Source: Enterocloster asparagiformis
Lineage (GTDB): Bacteria > Bacillota > Clostridia > Lachnospirales > Lachnospiraceae
Length of the DNA stretch: 64,000 nt
Direction: 5' to 3'
Assembly (NCBI GenBank): GCA_018380885.1
Contig: JAGZSY010000017.1
Span: forward strand, 62,001-126,000
Shown: positions 16,152 to 25,352 of the stretch, piece after piece
Layout of the letters: each line of letters starts with the position of its first letter
Position numbering within the stretch: the first letter of the stretch is position 1
The notes under the pieces: generated by a model
Seen by the model: only the letters and a program-made list of their open reading frames with translations
The model's database searches: none
What the model was told of the DNA's origin: nothing
Program-made: the position numbers and the translations under genes

Positions 16152-19106
16152 ATGTCGGATCGCAGCAATCTGGAAAAGTTGAGAGATCTTACCCAGTACC
16201 GGGTATTAAAGGAAAAGCACATCGAGGAGATGAACTCGCAGGGCGTGATCCTGGAGCATGTTAAGAGCGGCGCCAGGATATTTCTGATGTCCAATGACGA
16301 TGACAACAAGGTGTTCTGCATTGGCTTTCGCACTCCGCCGGAGGACAGCACCGGGCTTCCCCATATCCTGGAGCACAGCGTGCTGGAGGGATCGGAGAAA
16401 TTCCCGGTAAAGGACCCCTTTGTGGAGCTGGTGAAGGGCTCTCTGAACACCTTTTTGAACGCCATGACCTACCCGGATAAGACCGTTTACCCGGTGGCCA
16501 GCTGCAATGACAAGGATTTCAGAAACCTGATGGACGTGTATATGGACGGCGTGCTCCACCCGCGGATTTACCGGGAGCCCAAGATTTTCCTGCAGGAGGG
16601 CTGGCACTATGAGATGGAGTCCCCGGAGGACGATCTGACCATCAACGGCGTGGTTTACAATGAGATGAAGGGGGCCTTCTCCTCGCCGGAGAGCGTGCTG
16701 GACCGCTATACCCGGGCCGTTTTGTTCCCGGACAACAGCTATGCCAACGAATCCGGGGGAGATCCGGCCTTTATCCCCGATCTGACCTATGAACAGTTTA
16801 TACGTTTCCACCAGACCTATTATCACCCAGCCAACAGCTATATCTACCTCTACGGCGATATGGACATGGAGGAGAATCTGCGGTGGCTGGATGAGCAGTA
16901 TTTAAGCCGCTACGACCGGAAGGACTGCCCGGTGGATAGCTCCATCGCGCTGCAGAAGCCCTTTGAGGCGCCTGTGCAGCGGGAGATCACCTACTCCGTC
17001 ACGCCGGAGGAGGGCACGGAGAAAAACACCTATCTGTCCATCAACACGGTGGTGGGCACGGACCTGGATCCCAAGCTCTATGTGGCGTTCCAGATTCTGG
17101 AATACGCGTTGATCTCAGCGCCGGCGGCGCCCTTAAAGCAGGCGTTGATCGACGCGGGGCTGGGCGAGGATATTATGGGCGGCTACGAGAGCGGCATTTT
17201 GCAGCCGTACTTCTCCGTGATCGCCAAAAACGCGGACAAGGAGCAGAAGGCGGAATTCCTGATCGCGGTCAAGGGCACGCTGCGCCGCCTGGCCGATCAG
17301 GGCATCGACAAGAAGAGCCTGTTAGCCGGATTGAACTACTATGAGTTCCGCTACCGCGAGGCTGATTACGGCTCCGCGCCCAAGGGGCTGATGTACGGCC
17401 TGTGGTCCATGGACAGCTGGCTGTACGACGGGGACCCGCTCATGCATCTGGAATACCAGGAGACCTTTGATTTCCTGAAAAAGGCGGTGGACGAGGGCTA
17501 TTTTGAGGGGCTGATCCGTCAATATCTGCTGGACAATCCCCACGAGGCCGTGATTCTGGTGACGCCGGAGCCGGGCAAAACGGAGCGGGAGGACGAAGCG
17601 CTGGCGAAAAAGCTGGCGGATTTGAAGGCCTCCATGGCACCCGCCGCCATTGAAGCCATAGTTGAGGGGACCAGGGAGCTGCGCCGGTACCAGGAGGAGC
17701 CATCGTCCCAGGAGGATTTGGAAAAAATTCCTATGTTGAGCCGCCAGGACATCAGCCGTCAGAGCGCAAAGCTCCAGTACACGGTGAAGGAGGAGGCCGG
17801 CGTTCCGGTGATTCACACCGACCTGTTCACCTCCGGCATCGGTTACCTGAAGATCCTCTTCAACACGGACCGGGTGCCGGTGGAGGACCTGCCCTATGTG
17901 GGGCTGCTGAAAGCGGTTCTGGGGTATGTGGATACGGAAATGCACACCTACGGAGACCTGACCAGCGAGATCTTTTTGAACAGCGGCGGCCTGGATTTCT
18001 CGGTAACGTCCTTTGTGGATCTGGAGGACAGAGGGAGGTTTACCGGCGCCTTTGTGGTGAATGCCAAGGTGCTCTATGAGAAGCTGGATTTTGTGTTCGC
18101 CACGGTGACGGAGATTCTCACCTGCTCTAAGCTGGACAATGAGAAGCGGCTGGGGGAGATTCTGGACGAGGTGAAATCCCGGTCCAGAATGCGTCTGGAC
18201 GACAGCGCCCACGCGGCGGCCGTGTCCCGGGCTACCTCCTACTTCTCCCCCACATCCGCCTACAACGAGATGGTTGGAGGAATTGGATATTATCAGTTTT
18301 TGGAGAATGTATCGAAACGCTACGGCAGTGAGCCGGAGTACCGCAAGAAACTCATCGGCAAGCTGAAGGAGACCATTGCCCGCCTGTTTACGGCGGAGAA
18401 TCTGCTGGTGGGCTATACGGCGGACCAGGAGGGCTACGCGGTGCTCCGGCGGGAGATCGGCGCGTTTAAAGCCAGCCTTCCCGCCGGCAATTTGGAGCGC
18501 TATCCCTTCACCTGCCGGATGGAAAACCGCAACGAGGGCTTTATGACCGCTTCCCAGGTCAATTATGTGGCGCGGTGCGGTACCTTCGCAGGTTCCGGGT
18601 ACTCCTACACCGGCGCGTTAAAGGTGCTGAAGGTGATCATGAACTACGAGTATCTGTGGTCCAACCTGCGGGTAAAGGGCGGAGCGTACGGCTGTATGAG
18701 CAACGTGGGGGCTTCCACGGAGGGATACTTCGTCTCCTACCGGGATCCCAATCTGGCGGCCACCAACGCGGTTTACGACGGAATCCCCGAATACCTGCGC
18801 AACTTCTCCATCGAGGAGCGGGATATGACCAAGTACGTGATTGGAACCATCAGCGATATCGATGCGCCCATGTCGCCGTCCGTCCGCGGAAGCCGCAGCA
18901 TGTCCGCCTACCTCTCCCATGTGACGGATGAGATGATCCAGAAGGAGCGGGACGAGATTCTGGACGTGACCCAGGAGGACATCCGCGCGCTGGCGGGCAT
19001 CATCCAGGCCGTCCTGGACACCGGAGCGCTCTGCGTGGTCGGAAACGGCCAGCAGATTCGCAAGGACGAGGCGCTGTTTAAGAGCATTGAGAATTTGTAT
19101 CATTAG
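16152..19106 (+). CDS. M16C (PreP/insulinase family) zinc metallopeptidase
   Basis: A large M16 protease of about 984 residues. The zinc motif HILEH (HxxEH) and the downstream glutamate in YNEMKGAF are both present. The long hinge and C-terminal M16C domains end near ALCVVGNGQQIRK. Such enzymes degrade peptides inside a closed chamber; organellar PreP degrades targeting peptides. There is no signal peptide, so it should be cytoplasmic. The start is uncertain: ATG 16152 has GGAGAG ten bases before it, ATG 16134 is in frame, and the frame stays open back to 16074. Confidence 0.9.
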   Translation: MSDRSNLEKLRDLTQYRVLKEKHIEEMNSQGVILEHVKSGARIFLMSNDDDNKVFCIGFRTPPEDSTGLPHILEHSVLEGSEKFPVKDPFVELVKGSLNTFLNAMTYPDKTVYPVASCNDKDFRNLMDVYMDGVLHPRIYREPKIFLQEGWHYEMESPEDDLTINGVVYNEMKGAFSSPESVLDRYTRAVLFPDNSYANESGGDPAFIPDLTYEQFIRFHQTYYHPANSYIYLYGDMDMEENLRWLDEQYLSRYDRKDCPVDSSIALQKPFEAPVQREITYSVTPEEGTEKNTYLSINTVVGTDLDPKLYVAFQILEYALISAPAAPLKQALIDAGLGEDIMGGYESGILQPYFSVIAKNADKEQKAEFLIAVKGTLRRLADQGIDKKSLLAGLNYYEFRYREADYGSAPKGLMYGLWSMDSWLYDGDPLMHLEYQETFDFLKKAVDEGYFEGLIRQYLLDNPHEAVILVTPEPGKTEREDEALAKKLADLKASMAPAAIEAIVEGTRELRRYQEEPSSQEDLEKIPMLSRQDISRQSAKLQYTVKEEAGVPVIHTDLFTSGIGYLKILFNTDRVPVEDLPYVGLLKAVLGYVDTEMHTYGDLTSEIFLNSGGLDFSVTSFVDLEDRGRFTGAFVVNAKVLYEKLDFVFATVTEILTCSKLDNEKRLGEILDEVKSRSRMRLDDSAHAAAVSRATSYFSPTSAYNEMVGGIGYYQFLENVSKRYGSEPEYRKKLIGKLKETIARLFTAENLLVGYTADQEGYAVLRREIGAFKASLPAGNLERYPFTCRMENRNEGFMTASQVNYVARCGTFAGSGYSYTGALKVLKVIMNYEYLWSNLRVKGGAYGCMSNVGASTEGYFVSYRDPNLAATNAVYDGIPEYLRNFSIEERDMTKYVIGTISDIDAPMSPSVRGSRSMSAYLSHVTDEMIQKERDEILDVTQEDIRALAGIIQAVLDTGALCVVGNGQQIRKDEALFKSIENLYH

Positions 19107-19225
19107 ATGCGACTGATGCGGACGGATGCGGTCTGTGGCGGTTTGCCGTTGCAAGCCGCGGGCAATTGCGGATCGCAGCGGCCGGCCGGCGTCGGCAGTC
19201 GTGGAATTGAGTGAGTTGAGATAGA

Positions 19226-19258
19226 ACGGGCGGCCGCCTCCATTGGCGGGCCGCCCGT
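19226..19258 (+). other. Strong hairpin immediately before the era ribosome site
   Basis: A 10-bp perfect stem (19226-19235 with 19249-19258) plus three more inner pairs. It is followed by TAAAAAAGGAGAG, so the AAAGGAG of era starts right at its foot. No T run follows on either strand, so it is not a standard terminator. It could be a processing or translation-control structure. Confidence 0.55.
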
Positions 19259-19274
19259 AAAAAAGGAGAGCAAT

Positions 19275-20186
19275 ATGGAAGAGAACGCACAGAAGAAATC
19301 GGGCTTTGTCACCCTGATCGGCCGCCCCAACGTGGGAAAATCGACGTTGATGAACCATCTGATTGGACAGAAGATCGCCATCACCTCGGACAAGCCTCAG
19401 ACCACGCGCAACCGGATTCAAACCGTGTACACGGATGAGCGCGGACAGATCATTTTCCTGGATACGCCGGGAATCCACAAGGCCAAGAATAAGCTGGGCG
19501 AATATATGGTCAACGTGGCGGAGCACACGCTGACCGAGGTGGACGTGATCCTCTGGCTGGTGGAGCCCAGCACCTTTATTGGGGCAGGAGAGCGGCACAT
19601 TGCGGAGCAGCTAAACAAGGTCAAAACCCCGGTGATCCTGGTGATCAACAAGATCGACACCGTGAAAAAGCAGGAGGAGATTCTGACCTTCATCGATGCC
19701 TACAAGGACGTCTGCCGGTTTGCGGAGATCGTGCCCCTGTCCGCGTTGAAGGACCGGAACACGGATCTTTTGACCGAGCTCATTTTCAAATATCTGCCCT
19801 ACGGGCCGCAGTTTTTCGACGAGGATACGGTGACGGACCAGCCCATGCGCCAGATTGCGGCGGAGCTGATCCGCGAGAAGGCGCTGCGCCTGCTGGACGA
19901 CGAGATCCCCCACGGGATCGCGGTGGTCATCGAGCAGATGAAGGAGCGCAAAAACGGCATGATGGACATTGAGGCCAGCATCGTCTGCGAGCGGGAATCC
20001 CACAAGGGGATCATCATCGGCAAGGGCGGCAGCATGCTCAAACGCATCGGCATCGAGGCCCGGAAGGAAATTGAGGCCATGATGGAGACCCAGGTGAATC
20101 TGCAGCTGTGGGTGAAGGTCCGCAAGGAATGGCGGGACAGCGAGCTGTACATGAAAAACTACGGGTACAACGGAAAAGAAATTTAA
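19275..20186 (+). CDS. era: GTPase Era
   Basis: A 303-residue GTPase needed for 30S ribosome assembly. The GTPase domain has the P-loop GRPNVGKST (16-24), switch region TTRNRIQTVY, DTPGIH and NKID. The C-terminal KH domain carries GIIIGKGGSMLKRIGIEAR. All motifs are intact and the length is standard. It is followed by recO, the conserved order in Firmicutes. Confidence 0.97.
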   Translation: MEENAQKKSGFVTLIGRPNVGKSTLMNHLIGQKIAITSDKPQTTRNRIQTVYTDERGQIIFLDTPGIHKAKNKLGEYMVNVAEHTLTEVDVILWLVEPSTFIGAGERHIAEQLNKVKTPVILVINKIDTVKKQEEILTFIDAYKDVCRFAEIVPLSALKDRNTDLLTELIFKYLPYGPQFFDEDTVTDQPMRQIAAELIREKALRLLDDEIPHGIAVVIEQMKERKNGMMDIEASIVCERESHKGIIIGKGGSMLKRIGIEARKEIEAMMETQVNLQLWVKVRKEWRDSELYMKNYGYNGKEI

Positions 20187-20318
20187 GGAAAAAATTGGAA
20201 GAAAATACGACAAAAAGTGTGGCAAAACGCACTGGTTTCGTTGCTTTTACAACAAATGACGAGAGAATACAACATATAAAACGGGCAGCGATCGGAACAT
20301 AGAAAGGAGGCGGAGGCG

Positions 20319-20972
20319 ATGCGTGAGGCGGTTACGTTGAACGGTATGGTGCTGATGTCCGCTCCGTCCGGGGAGTTTGACCGGCGGCTGGTGCTCTTGA
20401 CCACGGGCAGGGGGAAGATCACCGCCTTTGCCCATGGGGCCAGGCGGCCGGGCAATTCCCTGATGGCCTGCACCCGCACCTTTGTGTTCGGGAAATTCAC
20501 GCTCTATGAAGGCCGCACCGCCTACAATCTCCAGTCCGCCCAGGTGGTTAACTATTTTGACGAGCTCTCCTCGGATATGGAAGGGGCATGCTACGGTTCC
20601 TATTTTCTGGAGCTGGCGGATTTCTATTCCCAGGAGAACATGGACGCCACGGAGCAGCTGAAACTGCTGTACCAGTCCCTGCGGGCGCTGTTGAAGCCCG
20701 CGATTCCCAACCGGCTGGTGCGGCGCATTTTTGAACTTAAAATGATGGTGATCAACGGCGAGTACACGGAGGAGCCGTCGGCCAGTGTGTCCGATTCCTG
20801 CTCCTACGCCTGGGAGTACGTGGTGTTGTCGCCGGTGGAAGCGCTGTACCGTTTTGCCCTGACCGACGAGGTGCTGAGGGAATTTGAGCGGGTGGTGGAG
20901 AGCGGGCGCAGGCGTTTTCTGCGCCACGAATGCCGCTCCCTGGAGATTTTGGAGGTGCTGACCTCGGGATAA
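20319..20972 (+). CDS. recO: DNA repair protein RecO
   Basis: A 217-residue protein with the RecO N-terminal OB-fold (LNGMVLMSAPSGEFDRRLVLLT and ITAFAHGARRPGNSL) and a helical C-terminal domain ending in SLEILEVL. RecO helps load RecA onto SSB-coated single strands in gap repair. It is somewhat shorter than B. subtilis RecO and lacks an obvious zinc-binding CxxC motif. GAAAGGAGG precedes the ATG. Confidence 0.9.
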   Translation: MREAVTLNGMVLMSAPSGEFDRRLVLLTTGRGKITAFAHGARRPGNSLMACTRTFVFGKFTLYEGRTAYNLQSAQVVNYFDELSSDMEGACYGSYFLELADFYSQENMDATEQLKLLYQSLRALLKPAIPNRLVRRIFELKMMVINGEYTEEPSASVSDSCSYAWEYVVLSPVEALYRFALTDEVLREFERVVESGRRRFLRHECRSLEILEVLTSG

Positions 20973-20982
20973 TGCGGCAAAA

Positions 20983-21008
20983 GGCGCTAAAAGCGCCGAA
21001 GTTTTGCG
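20983..21008 (+). terminator. Possible small terminator after recO
   Basis: A 6-bp stem (20983-20988 with 20992-20997) and an AAA loop, followed by GAAGTTTTG. Weak, but it sits between recO and a new promoter. Confidence 0.35.
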
Positions 21009-21017
21009 GGATAAGGC

Positions 21018-21046
21018 TTGAAATATTCAGAGTCAGACGCTATAAT
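21018..21046 (+). promoter_or_regulatory. Near-consensus promoter of the lipoprotein gene
   Basis: TTGAAA at 21018-21023, 17 bases, TATAAT at 21041-21046, with the start codon 34 bases further on. Confidence 0.75.
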
Positions 21047-21079
21047 ATTTCCATATGTGCCAAAAGGAAGGAACCGAGT

Positions 21080-21757
21080 ATGAAAAAGATAAGCAGGGTA
21101 ATGCTGACAGTGGCGGTGGTGATGGCCATGTTCGTCGCGTCCGGCTGCGCCAGAAGCGGAGGAGGAGCTGAGTTCGACCCGGCCCAGAGCAGTATATTTA
21201 TAAAGAAGGACGGCAGCGTGCTCAGCGCTTCCGTAGGACATAGCGAGCAGAACTACTACTCGGAGGAGGAGCTGAAGGGCTTCATGGAGACCGAGCTGGC
21301 TGAGTTCAACGCTTCGCAGGGAAAAGAGGGCGCGGCTTACAATCAAGAGGGCGCGGAAAAGCTTCCCGCGGCCATCGTTTCCTGCAAGGTGGAGGGAGCG
21401 GACGGGCAGAAAGTGGTGAAAGCCATTTTAGAGTACAGTTCCCCGGAGATGCTGCTGGCGCTGGTCGGGGAGAACCGGGACGGGGACATCAAGCTGAACT
21501 CCCTGGCGACGGACAGCGTGGAGAACCGGCTGGCCGCAGGTGAGCTGGTGGGAAGCTCCTTCGTGGACGCCAAGGGAAAGGCCGTGGATGCGGGCAAGAT
21601 CACCAGCCAGAGCAAGCTGCGGGTGGTTTCCGCCCAGGGACCGGCTCTGATCCAGACGGAGGGAAAGGTGCTGTACATGTCCGAGGGCTGCACGCTGGCG
21701 GACGATTACACGGTGCAGACGCCGGAGGAAGGCAGCAGCTTCATCATTTTTAAATAG
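21080..21757 (+). CDS. Lipoprotein of unknown function
   Basis: A 225-residue protein starting at ATG 21080 after AAGGAAGGA. Residues 1-22 are a lipoprotein signal, with Cys23 in FVASGC as the lipid-anchored residue. The mature part is acidic, with alternating strands and helices (SIFIKKDGSVLSASVGH, EEELKGFMETELAEFNA, LYMSEGCTL). I recognise no named family. It has its own promoter between recO and glyS and should sit on the outer face of the membrane. Confidence 0.8.
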   Translation: MKKISRVMLTVAVVMAMFVASGCARSGGGAEFDPAQSSIFIKKDGSVLSASVGHSEQNYYSEEELKGFMETELAEFNASQGKEGAAYNQEGAEKLPAAIVSCKVEGADGQKVVKAILEYSSPEMLLALVGENRDGDIKLNSLATDSVENRLAAGELVGSSFVDAKGKAVDAGKITSQSKLRVVSAQGPALIQTEGKVLYMSEGCTLADDYTVQTPEEGSSFIIFK

Positions 21758-21874
21758 TTTATTCATAGAAAGAAAGCGCGGGGCGTGTTGGGAGCTTCAC
21801 AGCCGCAGGCAGTGAGAACTGTCCGGCGGCACAGGGTTTTCAGACGGGCGCGAGGAAAGAGAGAGGACGAAGCA

Positions 21875-23263
21875 ATGGAAAAGACGATGGAAAAAATAGT
21901 GGCCCTTGCCAAGAACAGAGGTTTTGTATACCCGGGTTCCGAGATTTACGGCGGCCTTGCCAACACCTGGGATTACGGCAATCTGGGCGTGGAGCTGAAA
22001 AACAACGTGAAAAAAGCTTGGTGGCAGAAATTTGTGATGGAGAGCCCCTACAATGTGGGCGTGGACTGCGCCATCCTGATGAACTCCCAGACCTGGGTAG
22101 CCAGCGGCCACCTGGGCGGATTTTCCGATCCCCTGATGGACTGTAAGCAGTGTAAGGAGCGTTTCCGCGCCGACAAGCTGATCGAGGACTACAACGCCGA
22201 GCACGGCATCGAGATGGAGGGCTCCATCGACGGCTGGTCCCAGGAGCAGATGAAGCAGTACATTGATGACAAACATATCTGCTGTCCCAGCTGCGGCGCC
22301 CACGACTTTACCGATATCCGCCAGTTTAACCTGATGTTCAAAACCTTCCAGGGCGTGACCGAGGATGCCAAGAACACCGTTTACCTGCGCCCGGAGACCG
22401 CTCAGGGTATTTTCGTAAACTTCAAGAACGTACAGAGAACCTCCCGCAAGAAGGTGCCCTTTGGCATCGGCCAGATCGGCAAATCCTTCCGCAACGAGAT
22501 TACGCCCGGCAACTTCACCTTCCGCACCAGGGAATTTGAGCAGATGGAGCTGGAGTTCTTCTGCAAGCCCGGCACTGATCTGGAGTGGTTCGCCTACTGG
22601 AAGCAGTTCTGTATCGACTGGCTGCGCGCCTTAGGCATCAAGGAGGACGAGATGCGCGCCAGAGACCACTCCCCGGAGGAGCTGTGCTTCTACAGCAAGG
22701 CGACCACGGACCTGGAGTTTTTATTCCCCTTCGGCTGGGGCGAGCTCTGGGGCATCGCAGACCGCACCGACTACGACCTGACCCAGCACCAGAACGTGTC
22801 CGGCCAGGACATGACCTATTTTGACGATGAGAGCAAGGAGAAATACATCCCCTACGTGATCGAGCCCTCCCTGGGCGCAGACCGCGTGACCCTGGCGTTT
22901 TTATGTTCCGCCTACGACGAGGAGGAGCTGGCTGAGGGCGACGTCCGCACCGTGCTGCACTTCCATCCGGCCATCGCGCCGGTGAAGATCGGCATCCTGC
23001 CCCTGTCCAAAAAGCTGAACGAGGGCGCGGAGAAGGTTTACGCCGAGCTGTCTAAGTATTACAACTGCGAGTTTGACGACCGCGGCAACATCGGCAAGCG
23101 CTACAGAAGGCAGGATGAGATCGGTACTCCGTTCTGCATCACCTATGACTTTGACTCCGAGGAGGATCACGCTGTGACTGTCCGCGACCGCGACACCATG
23201 GATCAGGTGCGCGTGCCCATCGCGGAGCTGAGAGCGTACTTTGCGGATCGGTTTATGTTCTGA
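21875..23263 (+). CDS. glyS: Glycyl-tRNA synthetase (dimeric type)
   Basis: A 462-residue class II synthetase of the alpha2 type. I start at ATG 21875; the 30 extra in-frame residues before it are arginine-rich noise. Signatures are [18 protein letters not shown], a zinc-type cysteine pair (CKQC and CPSC), [15 protein letters not shown] (motif 2 region), FEQMELEFF and the C-terminal anticodon-binding domain from [17 protein letters not shown] looked for a T-box leader upstream and saw none. Confidence 0.95.
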   Translation: MEKTMEKIVALAKNRGFVYPGSEIYGGLANTWDYGNLGVELKNNVKKAWWQKFVMESPYNVGVDCAILMNSQTWVASGHLGGFSDPLMDCKQCKERFRADKLIEDYNAEHGIEMEGSIDGWSQEQMKQYIDDKHICCPSCGAHDFTDIRQFNLMFKTFQGVTEDAKNTVYLRPETAQGIFVNFKNVQRTSRKKVPFGIGQIGKSFRNEITPGNFTFRTREFEQMELEFFCKPGTDLEWFAYWKQFCIDWLRALGIKEDEMRARDHSPEELCFYSKATTDLEFLFPFGWGELWGIADRTDYDLTQHQNVSGQDMTYFDDESKEKYIPYVIEPSLGADRVTLAFLCSAYDEEELAEGDVRTVLHFHPAIAPVKIGILPLSKKLNEGAEKVYAELSKYYNCEFDDRGNIGKRYRRQDEIGTPFCITYDFDSEEDHAVTVRDRDTMDQVRVPIAELRAYFADRFMF

Positions 23264-23292
23264 TCCGATCAAACGGAAAAATGACAAAAAAT

Positions 23293-23324
23293 GGAAGGCT
23301 GGCTTTGGGCTGGCCTTCCTTTTT
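23293..23324 (+). terminator. Terminator of glyS
   Basis: GGAAGGC at 23293-23299 pairs with GCCTTCC at 23313-23319, followed by TTTTT, 30 bases after the glyS stop. Confidence 0.8.
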
Positions 23325-23347
23325 GTCCTGGTTGTGTCACACACAGT

Positions 23348-23389
23348 AAAAGCTGCCGCGCCCTGAGAATACCGGGCGCGGCAGCTTTT
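23348..23389. terminator. Bidirectional terminator between glyS and psd
   Basis: A 16-bp perfect stem (23348-23363 with 23374-23389) with AAAA/TTTT outer ends gives T runs on both strands. It separates the convergent glyS and psd units. Confidence 0.85.
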
Positions 23390-23442
23390 TGCAGCCTGAT
23401 TGACAGCGAAAAATCAGCAAAAATCGGCGCAAGAATTATTCG

Positions 23443-24336
23443 CTATATATTTTTCCCGCCCAGAGCGCATCCGATCCGCTGTCCCATGCGCACCCGGGTC
23501 TCCTCGTTGCGGGCTGAGGCTTCCAGGATTTCCTCGTCCAGCCGCACGACGCCCGGCATGAACAGCAGCACGATGGTGGAGCCGCCGAAGGCGAAATACC
23601 CTTTTTCCTGGCCGCGTATCACGTCCGTCCGGGTGTAGCCGGTGTGGTGATTGACGATCTTGCCCACCATCAGGGCGCCCACCTCCATCATCAGGTAGGT
23701 ACCGAAGTGGTGGGAGCGCACCACCGTGTACTCCCGGCAATTTTCCTTGTAGATGGGGAAATGGTCGTTGGCCACAGGGTTGACGGTGTGCAGCCGGCCG
23801 GAAATCTTTCGGTAGTGGGCCCTCAGTCCGCCGTCCGGCCAGGCGTAGCGGTGATAGTCGTCCACACAGAGCCGGAATACCAGAGCCGTCCCCCCGGCGA
23901 AGCGGCGGGCCAGATTGGGATCCCGCAGCAGGTCCTCCAGCCGGTAGCCGGTCTGCTTGATATGGAATACCCGGCGGGCGCTGATGGGATAGGCGGTGAG
24001 CCGGGCATCGCAGGGGCTGACCAGGGCCAGCGGATCCGGGTCAAAGGGACGGGCTTCCGGCAGCAGACGGCGGGTGAACAGGTCGTTGAAGGAGCGGTAT
24101 CGCCCTCCGGCCGGCCGCTCGCACTGGGAGAGGTCGATATGCGCGCTGCGAACAAAGAATGGTATCAAAACGCGGGATACAGGGGAATCCAGGACGTAAC
24201 CTCCGATTTTGGATATGGCCGGGTGGGTGAAGGGGAGAATCAGCGCGCGGCCCAGCGCATGGTTGTAGATGAGCTGCAGCAATTTGTCCTGAAAGCTGTC
24301 CCGGTGTCCGGTATTCGAAGGTAGATTACGTTTCAT
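23443..24336 (-). CDS. psd: Phosphatidylserine decarboxylase
   Basis: A 297-residue pyruvoyl enzyme that makes phosphatidylethanolamine from phosphatidylserine. It shows SFNDLFTRRLLPEARPFD, SPCDARLTAYPI, the VDDYHRYAWPDGG region, NHHTGYTRTDVIRGQEKGYF and the self-cleavage site FGGSTIVLLF. The usual LGST reads GGST here; the Gly-Ser cleavage pair is kept. AAAGGAG precedes the ATG. It overlaps the upstream PAP2 gene by 11 bases. The phosphatidylserine synthase gene is not in the window. Confidence 0.93.
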   Translation of the reverse strand: MKRNLPSNTGHRDSFQDKLLQLIYNHALGRALILPFTHPAISKIGGYVLDSPVSRVLIPFFVRSAHIDLSQCERPAGGRYRSFNDLFTRRLLPEARPFDPDPLALVSPCDARLTAYPISARRVFHIKQTGYRLEDLLRDPNLARRFAGGTALVFRLCVDDYHRYAWPDGGLRAHYRKISGRLHTVNPVANDHFPIYKENCREYTVVRSHHFGTYLMMEVGALMVGKIVNHHTGYTRTDVIRGQEKGYFAFGGSTIVLLFMPGVVRLDEEILEASARNEETRVRMGQRIGCALGGKNI

Positions 24337-25051
24337 GGCATTGGCTCCTTTGTCTTTGGTGATGGGTGCGCATGATAAGCGCGTGGTACAGGCCGTCGAA
24401 AATATGCGTGTAGGTTCGGTACAGGGCTGGAACGCGTCCCAGCCGCTGGCAGAGCTCCGCCAGAGCCACGGCTCCCGCGATGTCGATCAGCACGTGCTGC
24501 TTTACGGCCAGGGTGGAGACGAACACCAGAATCGCCGAGACGCAGGAACAGCGCCGGTACCACAGAGGGATTGCCTGATTCCGCCTGATTCCGATGTAGC
24601 AGAACCAGCTGACCAGGCAGTGAACCGACGGAAACAGATTCAGGGGCGGATCCAGCGTGTACAGAATCCTCATGGCGTGATTCCAGAAACCGGGGCCGGA
24701 TACATCGGGCCGGATGTTGGTGGTGGGGAACGCCAGAAAGAAAATCAGGCAGATAATCCGGGAGATAAAGTCTGCGGTGAAGAACTGATAGCATTCCTGT
24801 TTGTCCTGGCGGGCGATGAGGATGTAGTTGACGATCCAGAACAGATAGCAGCCCACGTAGATCACAAGGAACTGAGGGATAAAGGGAAGCTGGTTATCCA
24901 GAGCGCTGGCGATGTCGTGGCGCGGCAGGCCGGAAGCCAAGAACTGCGCTCCGCCGTACACTGTGAAATTGACGGTCACGGCAAAGATCAGCGGAAGTAT
25001 CGCATAACCCGGCAGCAGCCTCCTGAATTTTTGCCCGATCCGATCCGGCAT
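24326..25051 (-). CDS. PAP2 superfamily membrane lipid phosphatase/transferase
   Basis: A 241-residue membrane protein with about six helices, starting at ATG 25051 with GGGAGG eight bases before it. PAP2 motifs are present in reduced form: FPSVHC for the PSGH motif, with its histidine, and KQHVLIDIAGAV for the third motif, SRxxxxxHxxxD-like. It is closest to the PAP2/Aur1-like group that acts on phospholipids. Translational coupling with psd suggests a role in phospholipid headgroup metabolism, for example removal of a lipid phosphate. The exact substrate is unknown. Confidence 0.8.
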   Translation of the reverse strand: MPDRIGQKFRRLLPGYAILPLIFAVTVNFTVYGGAQFLASGLPRHDIASALDNQLPFIPQFLVIYVGCYLFWIVNYILIARQDKQECYQFFTADFISRIICLIFFLAFPTTNIRPDVSGPGFWNHAMRILYTLDPPLNLFPSVHCLVSWFCYIGIRRNQAIPLWYRRCSCVSAILVFVSTLAVKQHVLIDIAGAVALAELCQRLGRVPALYRTYTHIFDGLYHALIMRTHHQRQRSQCHET

Positions 25052-25074
25052 AGAACCACCTCCCAAATAAATTC

Positions 25075-25103
25075 ATTATATCATATCGCCGGCCCAACGG
25101 CAG
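25075..25103 (-). promoter_or_regulatory. Probable promoter of the PAP2-psd operon
   Basis: On the minus strand: CTGCCG (25103-25098), 17 bases, TATAAT (25080-25075), with TG one base before the -10 (extended -10). It lies about 24 bases before the PAP2 start. Confidence 0.5.
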
Positions 25104-25261
25104 GTGATAAAGTATATTTTCTTTTATATTATGTCCCCGGCTGTCAAGCAAATGACGGGGCTACGTTTCCTTATTATAACAAATATATGAGAAGAAACAA
25201 GGAAGAAAGGCCGTTTCTTTATAAAATTTAGAATAGTTTTATAAACGGGCATCGGCAAATG

Positions 25262-25270
25262 TGGTATACT
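25262..25270 (+). promoter_or_regulatory. Extended -10 promoter of the two-component operon
   Basis: TGG-TATACT at 25262-25270 is an extended -10 element, with only a weak -35 around 25242. The 82-base leader before the kinase start contains a small hairpin (CCGGGC with GCCCGG). Confidence 0.45.
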
Positions 25271-25352
25271 TACAAGTACGGGTGACAGGCTGTCCCGGGC
25301 TGTATATGAGGCCCGGAGAACCTGGAAAATCACAGAAAAGGAGGCAGGACGT

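Noticed and set aside
21758..21874. T-box riboswitch before glyS
   Set aside because: The gap is only 117 bases and shows neither the AGGGTGG-type T-box sequence nor a terminator with a T run.
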